Shown: piece after piece, positions 55,101 through 64,000 of the stretch
Layout: each line of letters begins with the position of its first letter
Position numbering within the stretch: position 1 is the stretch's first letter
Assembly: GCA_023374025.1 (NCBI GenBank)
Contig: SIJG01000006.1
Coordinates: 2,417,102 to 2,481,101 of the forward strand
Direction: 5' to 3'
DNA: 64,000 nucleotides
Source: Heterodera schachtii
Lineage: Eukaryota > Nematoda > Chromadorea > Rhabditida > Heteroderidae
The notes under the pieces: generated by a model
Database searches by the model: none
Told to the model about the DNA's origin: nothing
Seen by the model: the letters and a program-made list of their open reading frames with translations, nothing else
Position numbers and translations under genes: made by a program

Positions 55101-58100
55101 TCGCCAGTGTGCCACACCACAACAGAAGCCGCTTTTTCACTGTTTAATTAAGAAATAATTAAATAAACATTTCTCCAAAACCCAAATTTGCGATTTTGGA
55201 GTTAATTTTTAGGAAATTATGGAATTAACGGCCGGCCCTCGATGCCGACAGACGACGCAGAAAAATTGATTTATATTTTTAATTTTTAAGACAAAATTTT
55301 TTTAATATTTTCTCTTTTTCCCATTTTTCTAAAAAAAATCATATTATTTTTAATCTGCTTACAAGCCTTATGTCCTCCGTGTACACACAACTGTATGAAC
55401 AGTTTTTGTCAGCCGAATTGTAAATCGACAAAATCGAAAATGCTCCAAATAAAAAAGTTATTCCACGCGAGAATAATTGGGCGCTTATCTGGCGACTGTA
55501 AAAAATAATGTTTAAGTTGAAAATCGTAATTTGATTAAATTAATAATGTTTTTGGAATGTACGGTATCCATTTAATGGCCCGAGCATACAGTAGTACCCC
55601 ACCAAATGATATTCAAAATTAGAGTTATACCAGACCGGGACTAGTACTGAAAAAATGTACAACTGAGTACCTAAGTCCCGGGTTTCCCACATAAAGCCCA
55701 GCTTTTTCAACCCGAAAAGTCCCGGTCCCGATTTTTGTCAAAATTCCCTGTCCCGTACAATTCATTCAAAATGCACGAAAGAAATTTTAAATTGACTAAT
55801 TTAATTACGTCAATTGTATTCACAAATTGCCTCACAACGGGTGCCTGGATCATCTTCACTGGGCCATGTACCTTAAAATGGAAAGAATTGTTCCAGTGAT
55901 TTTGCCCAAAGCTCAGCCGAAATTTGCACGGATTGGAAAATGCCTTTGGTTCCATGCATATTCGGTATGGCATTCTGAGGCCCCAAAAACTTTCGGAATT
56001 CCGAGGCCCAAAATTTTTCCACAAATGGAACTCCGACCTGAAAAAGAAATTCTTCCAAAATTTCCGGGCTTTTTTAAGTCGGAAATCCGTGCCATCCCTG
56101 ATATACACCAGAAAGTATTGACAAATTAATAACAGCAAATAGTTCTCGCCTTAGCATTAGTGAAAAAAAATAATAAAAAAAATTTAAAACCAAAAAAGTG
56201 GTTCTTCATCAAATGCAAATCAAAAAATTTCGTTAAATCTAAAAATAGAATATTTTTAAAAATAAGCAACACCTTAATCTGATTGACACCGAACCATTGG
56301 AATTCTTTCCACCATTGTTTGGGCCAATACTTTATGCCCATTTTGGTGCCGTTCATTAAGATCACATAATAATACGGATGGAGCTCAATTTCCACTTTCA
56401 ATTCATATGATCCCTTGGACAGTCGCGTGTCTTTGCTGATAAACTCATTTTTCATCTGACAAATCAATTAAACTTCCTAATTAACACCATTAGCTTTGCA
56501 ATTTTAATTACCCCTGATGCCAAATGAACTGTCAAATCGCTGTCCGTGCCAATGTCAAATCGAATAATTTGCCGATTATTTTCATCTAAGGGAATAATAA
56601 AATCATTCCAAATTAATCACTATTTCCATAATCCTCAATTGCCCCACCATCGGAGGCAATTAGCAGTTCCACCGCCATGCTATTGATGTTGGCATCAGTT
56701 AATGCTGTGAATGAGACGGAAATTGGCACGCGATCAGTGTGGCCAATCGAAAAACTCTGGTCAATTGGTAATGATGGGCGATCAGTGGGGCCAACCGAAA
56801 AAGCCTGATCAATCGGTAATGATGGGCATTGCTTTTCCTCAATCACCATAGTGAATGGCCCATGAGGATTAAGCGATTTGATCAACTGAAAGGTGTACCA
56901 ATTAAAAAATTAATGGAACGGAATAACTAATTAAGTAATCTCATACAAACTAATCATTGTAAAAACATCCAAATTAATAAAAGTGATTGAAATTCCTTAC
57001 CATAGAGCAATTACAACCGCTGTGAATGTACAGCTTGGCATTTTGTTGCTGGCTGCTGTCCTTAATCATTGGCAACATGTCCAATCCGAGTAGCCAAAGT
57101 CCGGCAAAATCGGCCAAAAATGCGCCGTTTTGGAGCTGGTGGTCCAAGAAATCGATTTGAAGCTGATGCTGTTCCGATGACAGATGCAATTCAGCTAAAC
57201 CAAAAGAAATTATGGTTTATTTATATGAATAAACGTAATTAGGGGAATAAAATAAATTAAAATTACATTAATTTAATTTTTTTTTAAATTGCGATTTAAT
57301 GTTATAGAGAGTTTTAATCTTTTTTTTTTGGCATGTGATGATTTTGTTTATTTTGCATGCCGTATTTGCCCTAATACTAACATTTATTAACCGACATTTG
57401 CGGATTAAACTGTTAAATAAGACAGTTTATTAATGAGTTTTCAAAGAATTTCAATACTCCAAAGAAAAGTGTTTAACACTAAAAAATCTTTTCCATGTGC
57501 CGACATTAATTAACGTATCTTAATAAAACGTCTTAACAAAAATAAAGATTTCCATTTTGAATGAATTTTTTTTTGAATACTAACTTTGGCAAATGAATAA
57601 AATAAATTATTTTTTAAAGTTTAATATTATTCTGCTATTTTATTAAATTATATACGGTATTAGTTATGAGAATTCTTGTCAAATACTCGTATTAAAAACC
57701 TGAAAAAATAAAATTATAATTGCAAATTTGTCTTTGTATATTTTGGAATAATATAATTTTTCGGATGTTTTTTTTATAAAAACCCATTGGTGCTCTACAC
57801 ACCAGGGATGTGCCGAGCCAGACAAAATCCGATTCCGATTAAATCGCCGATTCCGATTATGGCCAAAAATCCGATTACGATTATCCGATTCCGATTATGG
57901 CCCAAAATCCGATTAATTGTGATTCCGATTACGATTACGATTCCGATTCGGCACATCCCTGCTACACACCCACCAAGTTTCAAATTCGGAAATCCCACTG
58001 ACACCATAGGACCTTCCTTTGTTAGACAGTTTATTCCACAAATATTCGCCAGCAAATGTCGCACCACGATAAAATCCAGTATATAATTTTTTAAATTTAC

Positions 58101-60601
58101 TTTCTTATTCTTTTCTATCAATAATTGGGAAAAAAAGATTTGTTTACGCAAAATTTATCCCAAATAATTAATATTCAAATTAATTTTTAATTTTTCAAAT
58201 AAAAAACTAAAAAATATAATGGCTAAAATCCAGTACCAACGGCGGGCGAAAGCGTCGTGAATGAACCATTGTGAAAGTCACCAAAAAGAATGGAAAATTT
58301 GCGCAGATTTGTTCCAATGTTGAAGCTTAATTAATTAAGATTTTTTGAGCAGATGATAAAATTTATTGGTTAGGATATTAGCATATGCTTTAGCCTCATT
58401 TTATTCCTTTTTAGGTGTGAAAATGGCTAAATTTTCAAATGAGTCCTTGTGGTTTTTTTTTGGAATTTTTGGAGTTTTAGAATTTTTGATAGGATAGAAA
58501 TAAATTCAATCTTGGCAACAATGTGAAAACTTTTTTCTCTGGTATCGATTTGATTGCAGCCGGGGGGGGGGGGGGGGGAGCCCCGGTCAAACCGAACCGG
58601 GGAAAGAGCGGGGACGACTAATCCGGGGAATCTCCGGAAATGCGAGATTCGTAAAAGGGGAACTGAGATCCCCTCACAAAGAAAAGGGATAAAAATTTTA
58701 GCATTTTACTTTAGAAAATTTAAAAAAAATTTTGAAATTGTAAATTTTGATATTTATGCCTTTTAGAGATATTTTCCCATTTTCTGCTTAAGCTTTAAGA
58801 TGTTAGTTTGATAAAGGCAAAAAATTAATGATTTATGAAAATCGGAAACTCTCCAAAAATAATTGTTGAGACGAATATAAAATATTTTTTTTTTCCGGTT
58901 TTATTATTAATAATAATAAAAATTTCCTTTGTTAAAATGATGTTATAAAAAATGGAAAAGAGGATGGAATATAATTTTTGTTCTCACTGACTTTTAAATG
59001 GTGCAGTGACAAAGGATCCCAAACAAAGGAACCAAACGGACAAAGGGTCATCGGCCTGAGGACCCACAAAGACAAAGGACCAACACCGACAAAGGGCCCA
59101 CAATCAAAAAATAAATAATTATTTAAGACACGAGTTCAAAACCGTGAAAATTTTTAAAATTTTGTATAATTTTTAACAATTTTTACGCTTAAAATTGCCA
59201 ATTTTGTGGTTTTTTGTTAAATAGCAAACCTATCAAAAATTGGGCAAAACCTGGTAAACGCCAAAACTGGCATGGACTCCCAAAACGCTAAAAATGACAG
59301 GGGTACTTTTCGGTTATGCGGCCGCACCTCCAAATTTTAAAAAGAGGAAAAAAAGTGCCAGTGATAGCGCGCAACAATTATTTAAGTGGCATAATGTCAC
59401 AATTTGAGCAAAAATGGTGGTCTTAATTAAGGGTTTAATAGGATAAAACTAATCAACATTTTTATGAGGGTAGATATGCTATGGGCGTTATAATGATAAA
59501 TCTCCTCACCTTTTATCAGCAATTGATGTCTCGAATATTGTGTCGCGCTTTTGGCCTTCATTTGGTCCATTTGTCTGCTTCGTGTACACTTTGATGCCGC
59601 GCCAGCGATTAGAAATGCCACCATCGGCAACAGAAGCAGATGTTGCCACTTTTTTTGCACATTCTTTGGCAATTTCCATGTCCTAAACCATGCCAAATAT
59701 TTTCGACGGTAATTAATTTCGACATTCATTTAAATATTTGTGACAACGGGCACATAAAGCGACTCTGGAATATCGGACACCGTGAGAAAATTTTACAAAA
59801 CGAGAAAATTCGACAGCGGAAAAATACGTAAGCAAATCCAAAATTTAAAAGATTAATCAATTTAAGTAAAATAAATCTATTTAATTTCGCTGCGATATTT
59901 TTAAAAAATGCGGACCCACCAAATGTCAAAATTTTTTAAAGCTTATAAAAACCGTTAAATGAATCAATTTTAGTGTTTTCGAAAAGACCCGGGCCCGTGT
60001 AACCCTAATATTTTTCTCGCTTCTCATGATCTTTGGTCAAAGAATGGAATTTTTTGATAAACCATAGCCCAGTTCGGCGGCTTTTTTACTTGTTAATTTA
60101 AAATAATATTGCTAAAAAAAAAATTTTCCCACCTCAAAATTCTAAAAATTAAGGGTTTTTTGATTTTTTACATTTTTGTCTCTGACAGAAAATGTTCTTT
60201 TCGCACGAAAATTGCTGCCTGAAATGCCAATATTCTGCTGCAAAATGCCCAGGTAACAAATCCAAAGCCTAAAATTTGTTAAATTTTTTAAATTTCTCAA
60301 ATTTTTTTATCCACCCGTCGTCACAATGTCCGTCTTTCGGTGTGAGATTAAATGTGAGTCCAACTGGCTTATTATTATTGCATTGTTCATTATTATTGTC
60401 AGCAGATGTCCGGTATTGGATTGGCTTTTCCCCGCTTTTGCCATCCGTCGAATGAAGCCTTCAAAAAAAAAATAATTAAATGAAAACAATAATTTAAATT
60501 AAATTAAATTAATATTTTTACATTTCAGGCGATGATTGTCCATTTGCGAAGCTGTGCAAATTGAAAAGAGCAGCAGCAATTAACACATAGAAAAGATGCA
60601 T
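37305..60601 (-). CDS. Gene B: secreted lectin-like module fused to GT10 alpha-1,3-fucosyltransferase
   Basis: This is the gene-level model. Exons (high to low) are 60601-60522, 60458-60315, 60268-60172, 59682-59510, 58325-58237, 57194-57001, 56885-56648, 56585-56512, 56455-56273, 55871-55809, 55495-55367 (end tentative), 55139-55061, 55010-54987, 54580-54398 (end tentative), 40110-39936, 37854-37623 and 37539-37305. The first ten encode a signal peptide and a module of about 445 residues shared with gene A. The rest encodes about 350 residues of GT10, which transfers fucose from GDP-fucose to GlcNAc of glycans in the Golgi lumen or, here, possibly outside the cell. Most junctions agree in phase. 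Problems are an apparent one-base frameshift near 55411-55420, an uncertain donor near 54398, and a 14.3-kb intron. If the frameshift is a sequence error, the gene looks complete, at about 800 residues. Confidence 0.75.
39319..39808. mobile_element. MITE with 5-bp target-site duplication in a gene B intron
   Basis: The element begins TTGGCTCCCGGACTTTTCGACAG and ends with the inverse CTGTCGAAAAGTCCGGCGCCCAA. The 5-bp duplication TCTAA lies at 39314-39318 and 39809-39813. Extra TTTCGACAGTAAA copies sit next to the left arm and CTGTCGAAAAGTCCCC next to the right arm, so each end carries repeated subterminal motifs. The interior is AT-rich and non-coding. It lies within the intron between the exons at 40110 and 37854. 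Confidence 0.8.
40441..42405. repeat. 21-bp minisatellite array 1
   Basis: The array is made of a 21-bp unit, GTACAACAGTGAAAAGAAGAG on the plus strand, with variants GTAAATAGAAGAG and ACAATGAAAAG and occasional 16-bp units (ACAACAGTAAATAGAAG). The period is a multiple of three, and most unit variants lack stops in several frames. This produces long artificial reading frames (VKRRGTT on plus; FHCCTSS or similar on minus). From about 41330 to 42180 the array is degenerate with many single-base indels, unlike array 2. Confidence 0.95.
42421..44253. repeat. Tail segment of macro-unit 1
   Basis: An AT-rich connector (42421-42760) and C-run are followed by about 1.45 kb beginning near GGGGATTCTGAGGCC. 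It contains repeated GAAAATTTTTGAAAATTT words, GCCCGGGACTCAAATGTCCCGC and CACCGGACCGGAAAATCCG. It is nearly identical to 52114-53953 and more diverged from 48385-49826. There is no coding capacity. Confidence 0.85.
44475..44949. repeat. 83-bp tandem satellite, six copies
   Basis: Near-perfect 83-bp units start at 44475, 44558, 44641, 44724, 44807 and 44890 (last copy partial). Each contains GTTGAACGACTCATGGGAT and GTTAGACGACTCATCCCAT. ACGACTCA and TGAGTCGT halves give imperfect palindromes. Confidence 0.95.
44950..48385. repeat. Degenerate higher-order ACGACTCAT satellite
   Basis: Irregular units are built from GAACGACTCATTGCATGAGTCGT (a near-perfect palindrome) and TGACGACTCATCACATGGGTTGG. 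A spacer carries GGTCACCCTTTTATA-TGCCACTACAGAAAAGTGGGCGTGGTCTC, recurring about every 170-350 bp. It is interrupted by the RRM gene region (45470-46490). Short open frames across it are by-products of the repeat. Confidence 0.9.
45885..46365 (-). CDS. Small RRM RNA-binding protein gene nested in the satellite unit
   Basis: Exons 46365-46265, 46212-46071 and 46028-45885 join in phases 2 and 0 with consensus sites (52- and 42-nt introns) and encode 128 residues. ATG 46365 opens a Ser/Pro-rich start (MSEEQSSHPSATPNPSDG). One RRM follows, with RNP2 KIFIVG and RNP1 SRGFGFVEF, as in hnRNP/Musashi/DAZAP-type proteins, which bind RNA in nucleus or cytoplasm. The tail is Lys-rich (DKQKKKSKAVKKRTR). 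The domain is complete and the introns rule out a retrocopy. It lies on the same strand as gene B, inside its 14.3-kb intron and inside macro-unit 2. The exact family is not identified. Confidence 0.8.
48385..49826. repeat. Tail segment of macro-unit 2 (diverged copy)
   Basis: It is homologous to 42790-44253 and 52480-53953 but with more substitutions, and it lacks the AT connector and C-run. It starts within GGGATTCTGAGGTCTTCACG and ends TATAACATATATATAAC, directly before the head of unit 3. Confidence 0.85.
49827..53953. repeat. Macro-unit 3 (head, 21-bp minisatellite core, tail)
   Basis: It is nearly identical to unit 1 in head (49827-49985), first part of the array, connector (52114-52450), C-run (52471-52488) and tail (to 53953). 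Its minisatellite core is longer and much more regular. The sequence after 53953 (TTCAAAAAATTATAAAT) is not repeated. Confidence 0.85.
49989..52098. repeat. 21-bp minisatellite array 2
   Basis: About 100 units of the same 21-bp repeat as array 1, clean and regular, with higher-order patterning. For example, the segment with GTGATTAGAGAGGTACAAAGGTGG recurs near 51090, 51700, 51910 and 52030. The long open frames on both strands come from its 3n period and lack of stops and carry no protein-family signal. Confidence 0.95.
54398..55495 (-). CDS. Gene B exons 11-14: N-terminal half of the GT10 domain
   Basis: Exon 55495-55367 starts in phase 0 with SPDKRPIILAWNNFF, the GT10 entry strand, then changes frame by one base near 55411-55420 into ADKNCSYSCVYTED (the C-x-Y/F-T-x-D block). 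Exon 55139-55061 has ASVVVWHTGDQLRDLPQHRR, like the family ADAVxFHxRD-LPxxR block. The 24-nt exon 55010-54987 encodes LYVMMSHE. Exon 54580-54398 continues SPLLG, then NFFNISITYRSDSAIHIPYD, the family FNWTxxYRxDSDxxxPYG motif. The donor of the first is either AAG/GCTTGT (55367, phase-consistent) or CTT/GTAAGC (better site, phase-inconsistent). Confidence 0.75.
54987..55010 (-). CDS. 24-nt microexon of gene B
   Basis: Between a TTTAG acceptor and a GAG/GTAATT donor lie eight codons (LYVMMSHE). They bridge ...RRAEQ of the previous exon and SPLLG of the next in phase 0 on both sides, completing the GT10 motif in which Gln-x-(W/Y)-V-x-M-x-x-E-S-P is typical. The flanking introns are 50 and about 406 nt. 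Confidence 0.75.
55809..56885 (-). CDS. Gene B exons 7-10: galectin-like domain
   Basis: Exons 56885-56648, 56585-56512, 56455-56273 and 55871-55809 join in phases 1, 0, 0, identical to gene A. They encode about 186 residues: ISVSFTALTDANINSM, then IIRFDIGTDSDLTVHL (resembling the galectin F-x-I-N-L-xx-G-x-D-x-xLH-F block), GSYELKVEIELHPYYYVILM-NGTKMG (strand plus NG turn) and VNQIK-VHGPVKMI (the closing strand pair). The first exon contains two near-repeats, SLPIDQAFSVGPTDR and SLPIDQSFSIGHTDR. Lectin activity is inferred only from fold-like order. The 55871 exon ends in phase 0 before the GT10 exon. A CAGGGAT-type repeat (about 55930-56104) lies in the preceding intron. Confidence 0.6.
55890..56104. 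repeat. Degenerate CAGGGAT-type element in a gene B intron
   Basis: The right end reads CGTGCCATCCCTG (inverse of CAGGGATGGCACG). Inside are CGGAATTCCGAGGCCC and AAGTCGGAAATCC words shared with the elements near 32517 and 57803. The left end, possibly CAGTGATTTTGCC near 55892, is too diverged to be certain, and no target duplication is visible. Confidence 0.4.
57001..60601 (-). CDS. Gene B exons 1-6: signal peptide and conserved N-terminal module
   Basis: ATG at 60601 starts the leader MHLFYVLIAAALFNLHSF followed by ANGQ, a clear signal peptide with Ala-x-Gly before the likely cleavage. Exons 60601-60522, 60458-60315, 60268-60172, 59682-59510, 58325-58237 and 57194-57001 join in phases 2, 2, 0, 2, 1, the same as gene A. 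Shared landmarks are HCDDG, AKRTFSVRDKN, EIAKECAKKVA, LRKFSILFG, WLLGLDMLP and GCNCSM. No known domain is recognised. Introns of more than 300 bases are 59509-58326 (a GACAAAGGACC-word patch at 58990-59100) and 58236-57195 (a hAT-like MITE at 57803-57961). A G-run (58562-58578) lies upstream of the exon at 58325. Confidence 0.75.
57803..57961. mobile_element. hAT-like MITE filled with CCGATTCCGATTA words
   Basis: Perfect 14-bp terminal inverted repeats (CAGGGATGTGCCGA / TCGGCACATCCCTG) and an 8-bp target-site duplication CTACACAC (57795-57802 and 57962-57969) are the hAT signature; CAGGG is a common hAT terminus. The 159-bp element consists almost entirely of degenerate CCGATTCCGATTA-type words and codes for nothing. 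It lies in the gene B intron 57195-58236. Confidence 0.85.
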
Positions 60602-62770
60602 TTTGCTCTCTTAATATAATTTAAAATTTTTAAATTTCAATTTAAAAAATCATTGCACAATTTTCACTAATTTAGTCATTTTTAAGGATATAAAATAAAA
60701 AAAATAAATCATCGATTTGCACAATTGCTACAATGAAAAAAATTCCTTTTTTTATGTGTGAATTGTGATGAAAATGAATTGCCATTAATATTTTGTGAAT
60801 GATTGATTATTCATTGAGAAAACAAATTGATTATATGATTATTTACCATACTAATTTTTGGGAAATGGTAATAAATAGAGCTGGTAACTTTAGTGACGAT
60901 GACTTCATGAAGTTTTGAAAAAGCTGATTTCCTAACACACAAATACCTCAGTACGTCTACTTGTCTACAAAATTTCATGCATTCTGACTGTTTTTATTTA
61001 CAAAAATCCGCTTGATTAAATGGAAGAAAAAATAAAATAAAATAAAAATGGAAAAAAGGAAGACGCAAATTGTAATTAATTCACTGACAAGTCAAATTTA
61101 AGAAAAAAAAGGGAAAAGAGAAAGAGAAATTAGCAAAAAATGAAAAAAGTCAAAACAAATTCTCAACTGGGCAACCGAAAGAACGAAAAATATAATAAAA
61201 GAAAAAAGGAAATAACAAAAGAATAAATTTTCGATGGTTGGGCATTTTCGGATAGTCACCGTGGGACAGATTTTGAAAAACCGTGGCAAGACAAAACGTC
61301 GCCAGCCGAAATAACACAGGACAAATGTTTGGGCCATAACTTCAATGTTTCTCAACCAAATTAAACATATTTCGCGATTTGTCCATATTCGTATTTGTCC
61401 TATTTTGTATTTTATTATTTTGGCACCAAATCATTGAAGCTGGCCAATTCCGTTTTGCCAATTATTTTTTCTTTAATTTTGAAAAAGCCGCGCCGCAAAA
61501 AAAGGGTAGTCGAATTAGTTTTGATTTTTGTAAAAAAAATTTTTGGGGCTGGGGTCAAAATTTTAGTTTTAGCGTTGTTTGTGCTTATTTTGAAAATAAA
61601 AAAGCCGTGAGCAAATATTATTTCAAAAGTGACTTTTTCTTAAACGAACATTTCGGTCAAAATTTAAAATTGTAAAAAATTCAAAAGATTACATAATTTT
61701 TTTGTTAATCGATGATATGTAAAATATTAAAAGAGAAACAAAAATCCTTAACAAATTTATAGCGATTACCAGTAGGTTTAGGATTTAAGCACTATTTTCC
61801 ATTTTTGACATCTATTTTGGGGCCGTTAACCACAATTTCTTTGAACTTTTCCATAAAAAACTCACACTTTTGTCGGGTTTAGAAATTAAAAAATATACCG
61901 TAGCAATAATAATTATAATTTTCAGATAAATTTTTAAAAATTTAAAAACATTTGGTGGATGGGCTATGATGAAAATTTGCAGTTTTGGGATGCTTTGGCA
62001 ACTGATTACACACAATAAATCTGGGGATTGAAGCAGGGCAAAAGCTGGAAAGAGACTGCAGGCTTAATCAATTGGCTATTTGCGCATTGTAATTAATTCA
62101 GTTTATAATTATTTTCCTCAAAGTCCTTTCATCCAATTTCCACTTAATTTTTCATTTTGACCCCTCCATTTTCAGTGATTTTTCCCGCCCGATCCCGACC
62201 TCTTCTCAAATTTTGGGCAAGTGAATTTTTTTTATCTGAATTGCAACTCCTTACTTACAATTGGCCATTTCAGTTTTTTGTCTTTAAATTTTTTTCAAGT
62301 GAATTTTCGGGAGAATTTGGAAATCCGTGATTTTATTTGTAGCCCAACTTTAACGCATTTGATTGTCTTAAAGGCTTTTAAATTAGGCGCCTAATTGAAT
62401 AATTTTTGTATGTTCTTCATTCTAATGAAAGACACCACATTTTAAATTAAATTTATGCAAATTCCAAATAAATTAAATACAAATTTAAATTCAAAAAATT
62501 ATTCAAAGACAAAGGAATGGGTGGGTGGGGGGAGAGACTGGGACGATGGGGATGGATTGGGTGGGGCAAATGGCTAATTTTGAATTAGGTGGGTGATGAT
62601 GATACAGGTTGATGGGGGCAATTGGCTAATGAAATTTGGGGCGGGGGACGAGGAATTGGAGGGGTACATAAATGATTGATTAAAATGGGCTTGGGAGGGG
62701 TGCCTTTTTTTGGGTTTTTTCTCTGATCCGTCCGTTTGTTTTCTTCACCACCGCTTTTCATCCCATCCTT
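60602..62770. other. AT-rich intergenic region upstream of gene B
   Basis: About 2.2 kb between the start of gene B and the 3' end of the small gene at 62771, both on the minus strand. It is AT-rich, with a GGGTGGGGGGAGAG-type purine-rich patch at 62515-62660. I find no exon supported by motif or splice-phase evidence. The promoter of gene B is expected just above 60601, but I cannot point to a specific element. Confidence 0.4.
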
Positions 62771-63692
62771 CTACTTCTTCTTCTCATCCTCCAACTTATC
62801 TTCATCCGACTTCTTCTTCTGGTCGAACAATATTTCGCCCTCTTCTTCCTTCGACTTCTTAAAAAATGGAATTTAATGAATACCATTTAAAAAATAATTG
62901 CTTTTTCTTTTTATAAATTATTTGACTCCACCTTTTTCGTCTTCTTAACCTCTGCTGTTTGATTCCCCGCCGGTGTCTAAATGAAAGGCATAATTAAATG
63001 ACTAATTTTTGCAATGTGCGTTAATAATAATCATAAATTATAATAATTTATATTCTCACAAATGATTTGTTCTGATACAAAGAGACTTACTGGACTCACA
63101 ACATCTGGTTTTTCCTAAAAATTAATGTTTTTTTGTTAAAATAATAATAAAAATAATTGGATTAACTTAATAATAAAAAAATTTCGTCGTACAATTTAAA
63201 ATTAAATTAAGTTTTTATAGGGCCTAGCAAATTTTTGTAAATTTTTTCTTGGCAGTTGAATAAAACCCCGTTTTCAATGAGTTAACGCCAGGCGCACGTA
63301 ATTCCTAAACAAATTTTTTAAATTTCAAAAATTGTTTTAAAAAATTGTTTGGGTCGAAAAAAGCAGATTTTTCGAAGAAAAAAAAATTGACGATTGGTGT
63401 AAAAGAGTTGAAAACCACACAAAAAAGGACACATTTTGCTTGATTTTGTTATATGGCACCCTACCGTTGGCTCCGGTGTCTTCACTCCAGGAATGTTGAG
63501 GTTGGGCCCCATTTTGACCAATTTGGCATCAATGTACTGGCCGCTTCTGTCGTAATTGTCGGTCTTGGTCAGGTCCAGCATCGCATCGCCTTCGCTGAAT
63601 TCATCCAAATCCAACTTGAGGTTGCGAATCTGAACAAAAAAAAAAAAATACAAGTGCAAGTCTAAAACTGGCGACTTGGCACTTTTCGACAT
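62771..63692 (-). CDS. Small Lys/Glu-rich protein of unknown function, five exons
   Basis: Exons 63692-63669, 63629-63465, 63114-63091, 62976-62932 and 62857-62771 all join in phase 0 with standard sites and give 114 residues ending at TAG 62771. The first exon (MSKSAKSP) and the third (EKPDVVSP) are 24-nt microexons. The second carries NLKLDLDEFSEGDAMLDLT and LNIPGVKTPEPT. The last two are highly charged (EVKKTKK-KSKEEEGEILFDQKKK). There is no signal peptide or membrane span. I do not recognise the family; an intracellular, partly disordered protein is the plain reading. The first intron (39 nt, CCA/GTTTTAG) is the weakest part, so the true start could lie upstream. Confidence 0.6.
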
Positions 63693-64000
63693 TAAATTTG
63701 GTTTCTTTTTTTCCTTAGTGACATCATTTCAATTATTCAAAAGACCAAAAAATAAATTACACTTAAAAACACCGACCAAAAATGTTGAAATAAATAAACA
63801 TTTTTCAACAAATAAAATAAAATCAGTGCATAAACTCCGTGGTTTTATTTAAAAAATATTAATGCACCAATTTTTGAATTTGGCACCTTTTCAAACTTTT
63901 TTTATGAAATTCAAAAAATTGACTAATTGTAAGGTTGAAACAAAGTTTTGGTAATTTTTTTAACTATACATAAATATTTAAAAAATTATATTATTTGTTT
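63693..64000. other. AT-rich region at the window end
   Basis: This is the upstream flank of the small gene at 62771-63692. It is AT-rich, and I see no exon, repeat or regulatory motif that I can support. Confidence 0.35.

Noticed and set aside
61379..61675. Open frames near 61400-61675
   Set aside because: AT-rich Phe/Leu/Lys frames with no motif, splice-phase agreement or paralogue.
1..64000. CRISPR arrays, tRNA genes and spliced-leader RNA genes
   Set aside because: I looked for repeat-spacer structure, tRNA B-box words and a nematode spliced-leader word and saw none that I could support. tRNA genes are hard to exclude by eye.

Overview
Organism and overall character. The window is a piece of AT-rich nuclear DNA from a eukaryote with many short introns (about 40-60 nt, mostly AT-rich, TTTCAG/TTTTAG acceptors) and one recognisable nematode-type 5S rRNA gene (36341-36459). 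Together with at least two GC-AG introns this points to a nematode; a tylenchid plant parasite of the cyst-nematode type is my best guess, by inference only. No bacterial features are present.

The two host genes that organise the window are a paralogous pair in opposite orientation. Gene A (plus, 977 to 33571) and gene B (minus, 60601 to 37305) both start with a signal-peptide exon and then share ten matching exons, with identical intron phases at every junction. These encode a secreted module of about 420-445 residues whose second half looks like a galectin-type beta-sandwich. After the last shared exon, at a phase-0 intron, the genes diverge. Gene A continues into a GT14 (core-2/I-branching GlcNAc-transferase type) domain and gene B into a GT10 (alpha-1,3-fucosyltransferase) domain. 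A shared secreted lectin-like module joined to two unrelated glycosyltransferase folds is the most interesting thing here. A third glycosyltransferase-like first exon (GT31 type) lies between them at 34470-34703.

Region by region. 1-9.3 kb: gene A module exons, with Ty3-like LTR-element debris in one intron (3.6-6.4 kb) and a long-TIR MITE in another. 9.3-33.6 kb: GT14 exons of gene A spread over a nest of elements. These are a full-length Ty3-like element with a deleted pol and an SGNH-like 3' domain (9893-17824), a gag-only LTR element (18088-27792), an intact young Ty3-like element nested in it (18302-23137), and a decayed APE-type LINE flanked by a 381-bp direct duplication. The middle of the GT14 domain is missing, so gene A looks broken. 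34-37 kb: GT31-like exon and 5S rRNA. 37.3-60.6 kb: gene B, whose GT10 domain is split by a 14.3-kb intron. That intron holds three tandem macro-units (40268-53953) with common ends but different tandem-repeat cores (21-bp minisatellite or ACGACTCAT satellite), plus a complete three-exon RRM-protein gene. 60.6-62.8 kb: AT-rich DNA with nothing recognised. 62771-63692: a small five-exon gene for a lysine/glutamate-rich protein.

The many long open frames over the 21-bp minisatellite come from a stop-free repeat whose period is a multiple of three. I do not regard them as genes. All exon models come from reading frames, splice signals, phase agreement and paralogue comparison; no transcript or database search was available.
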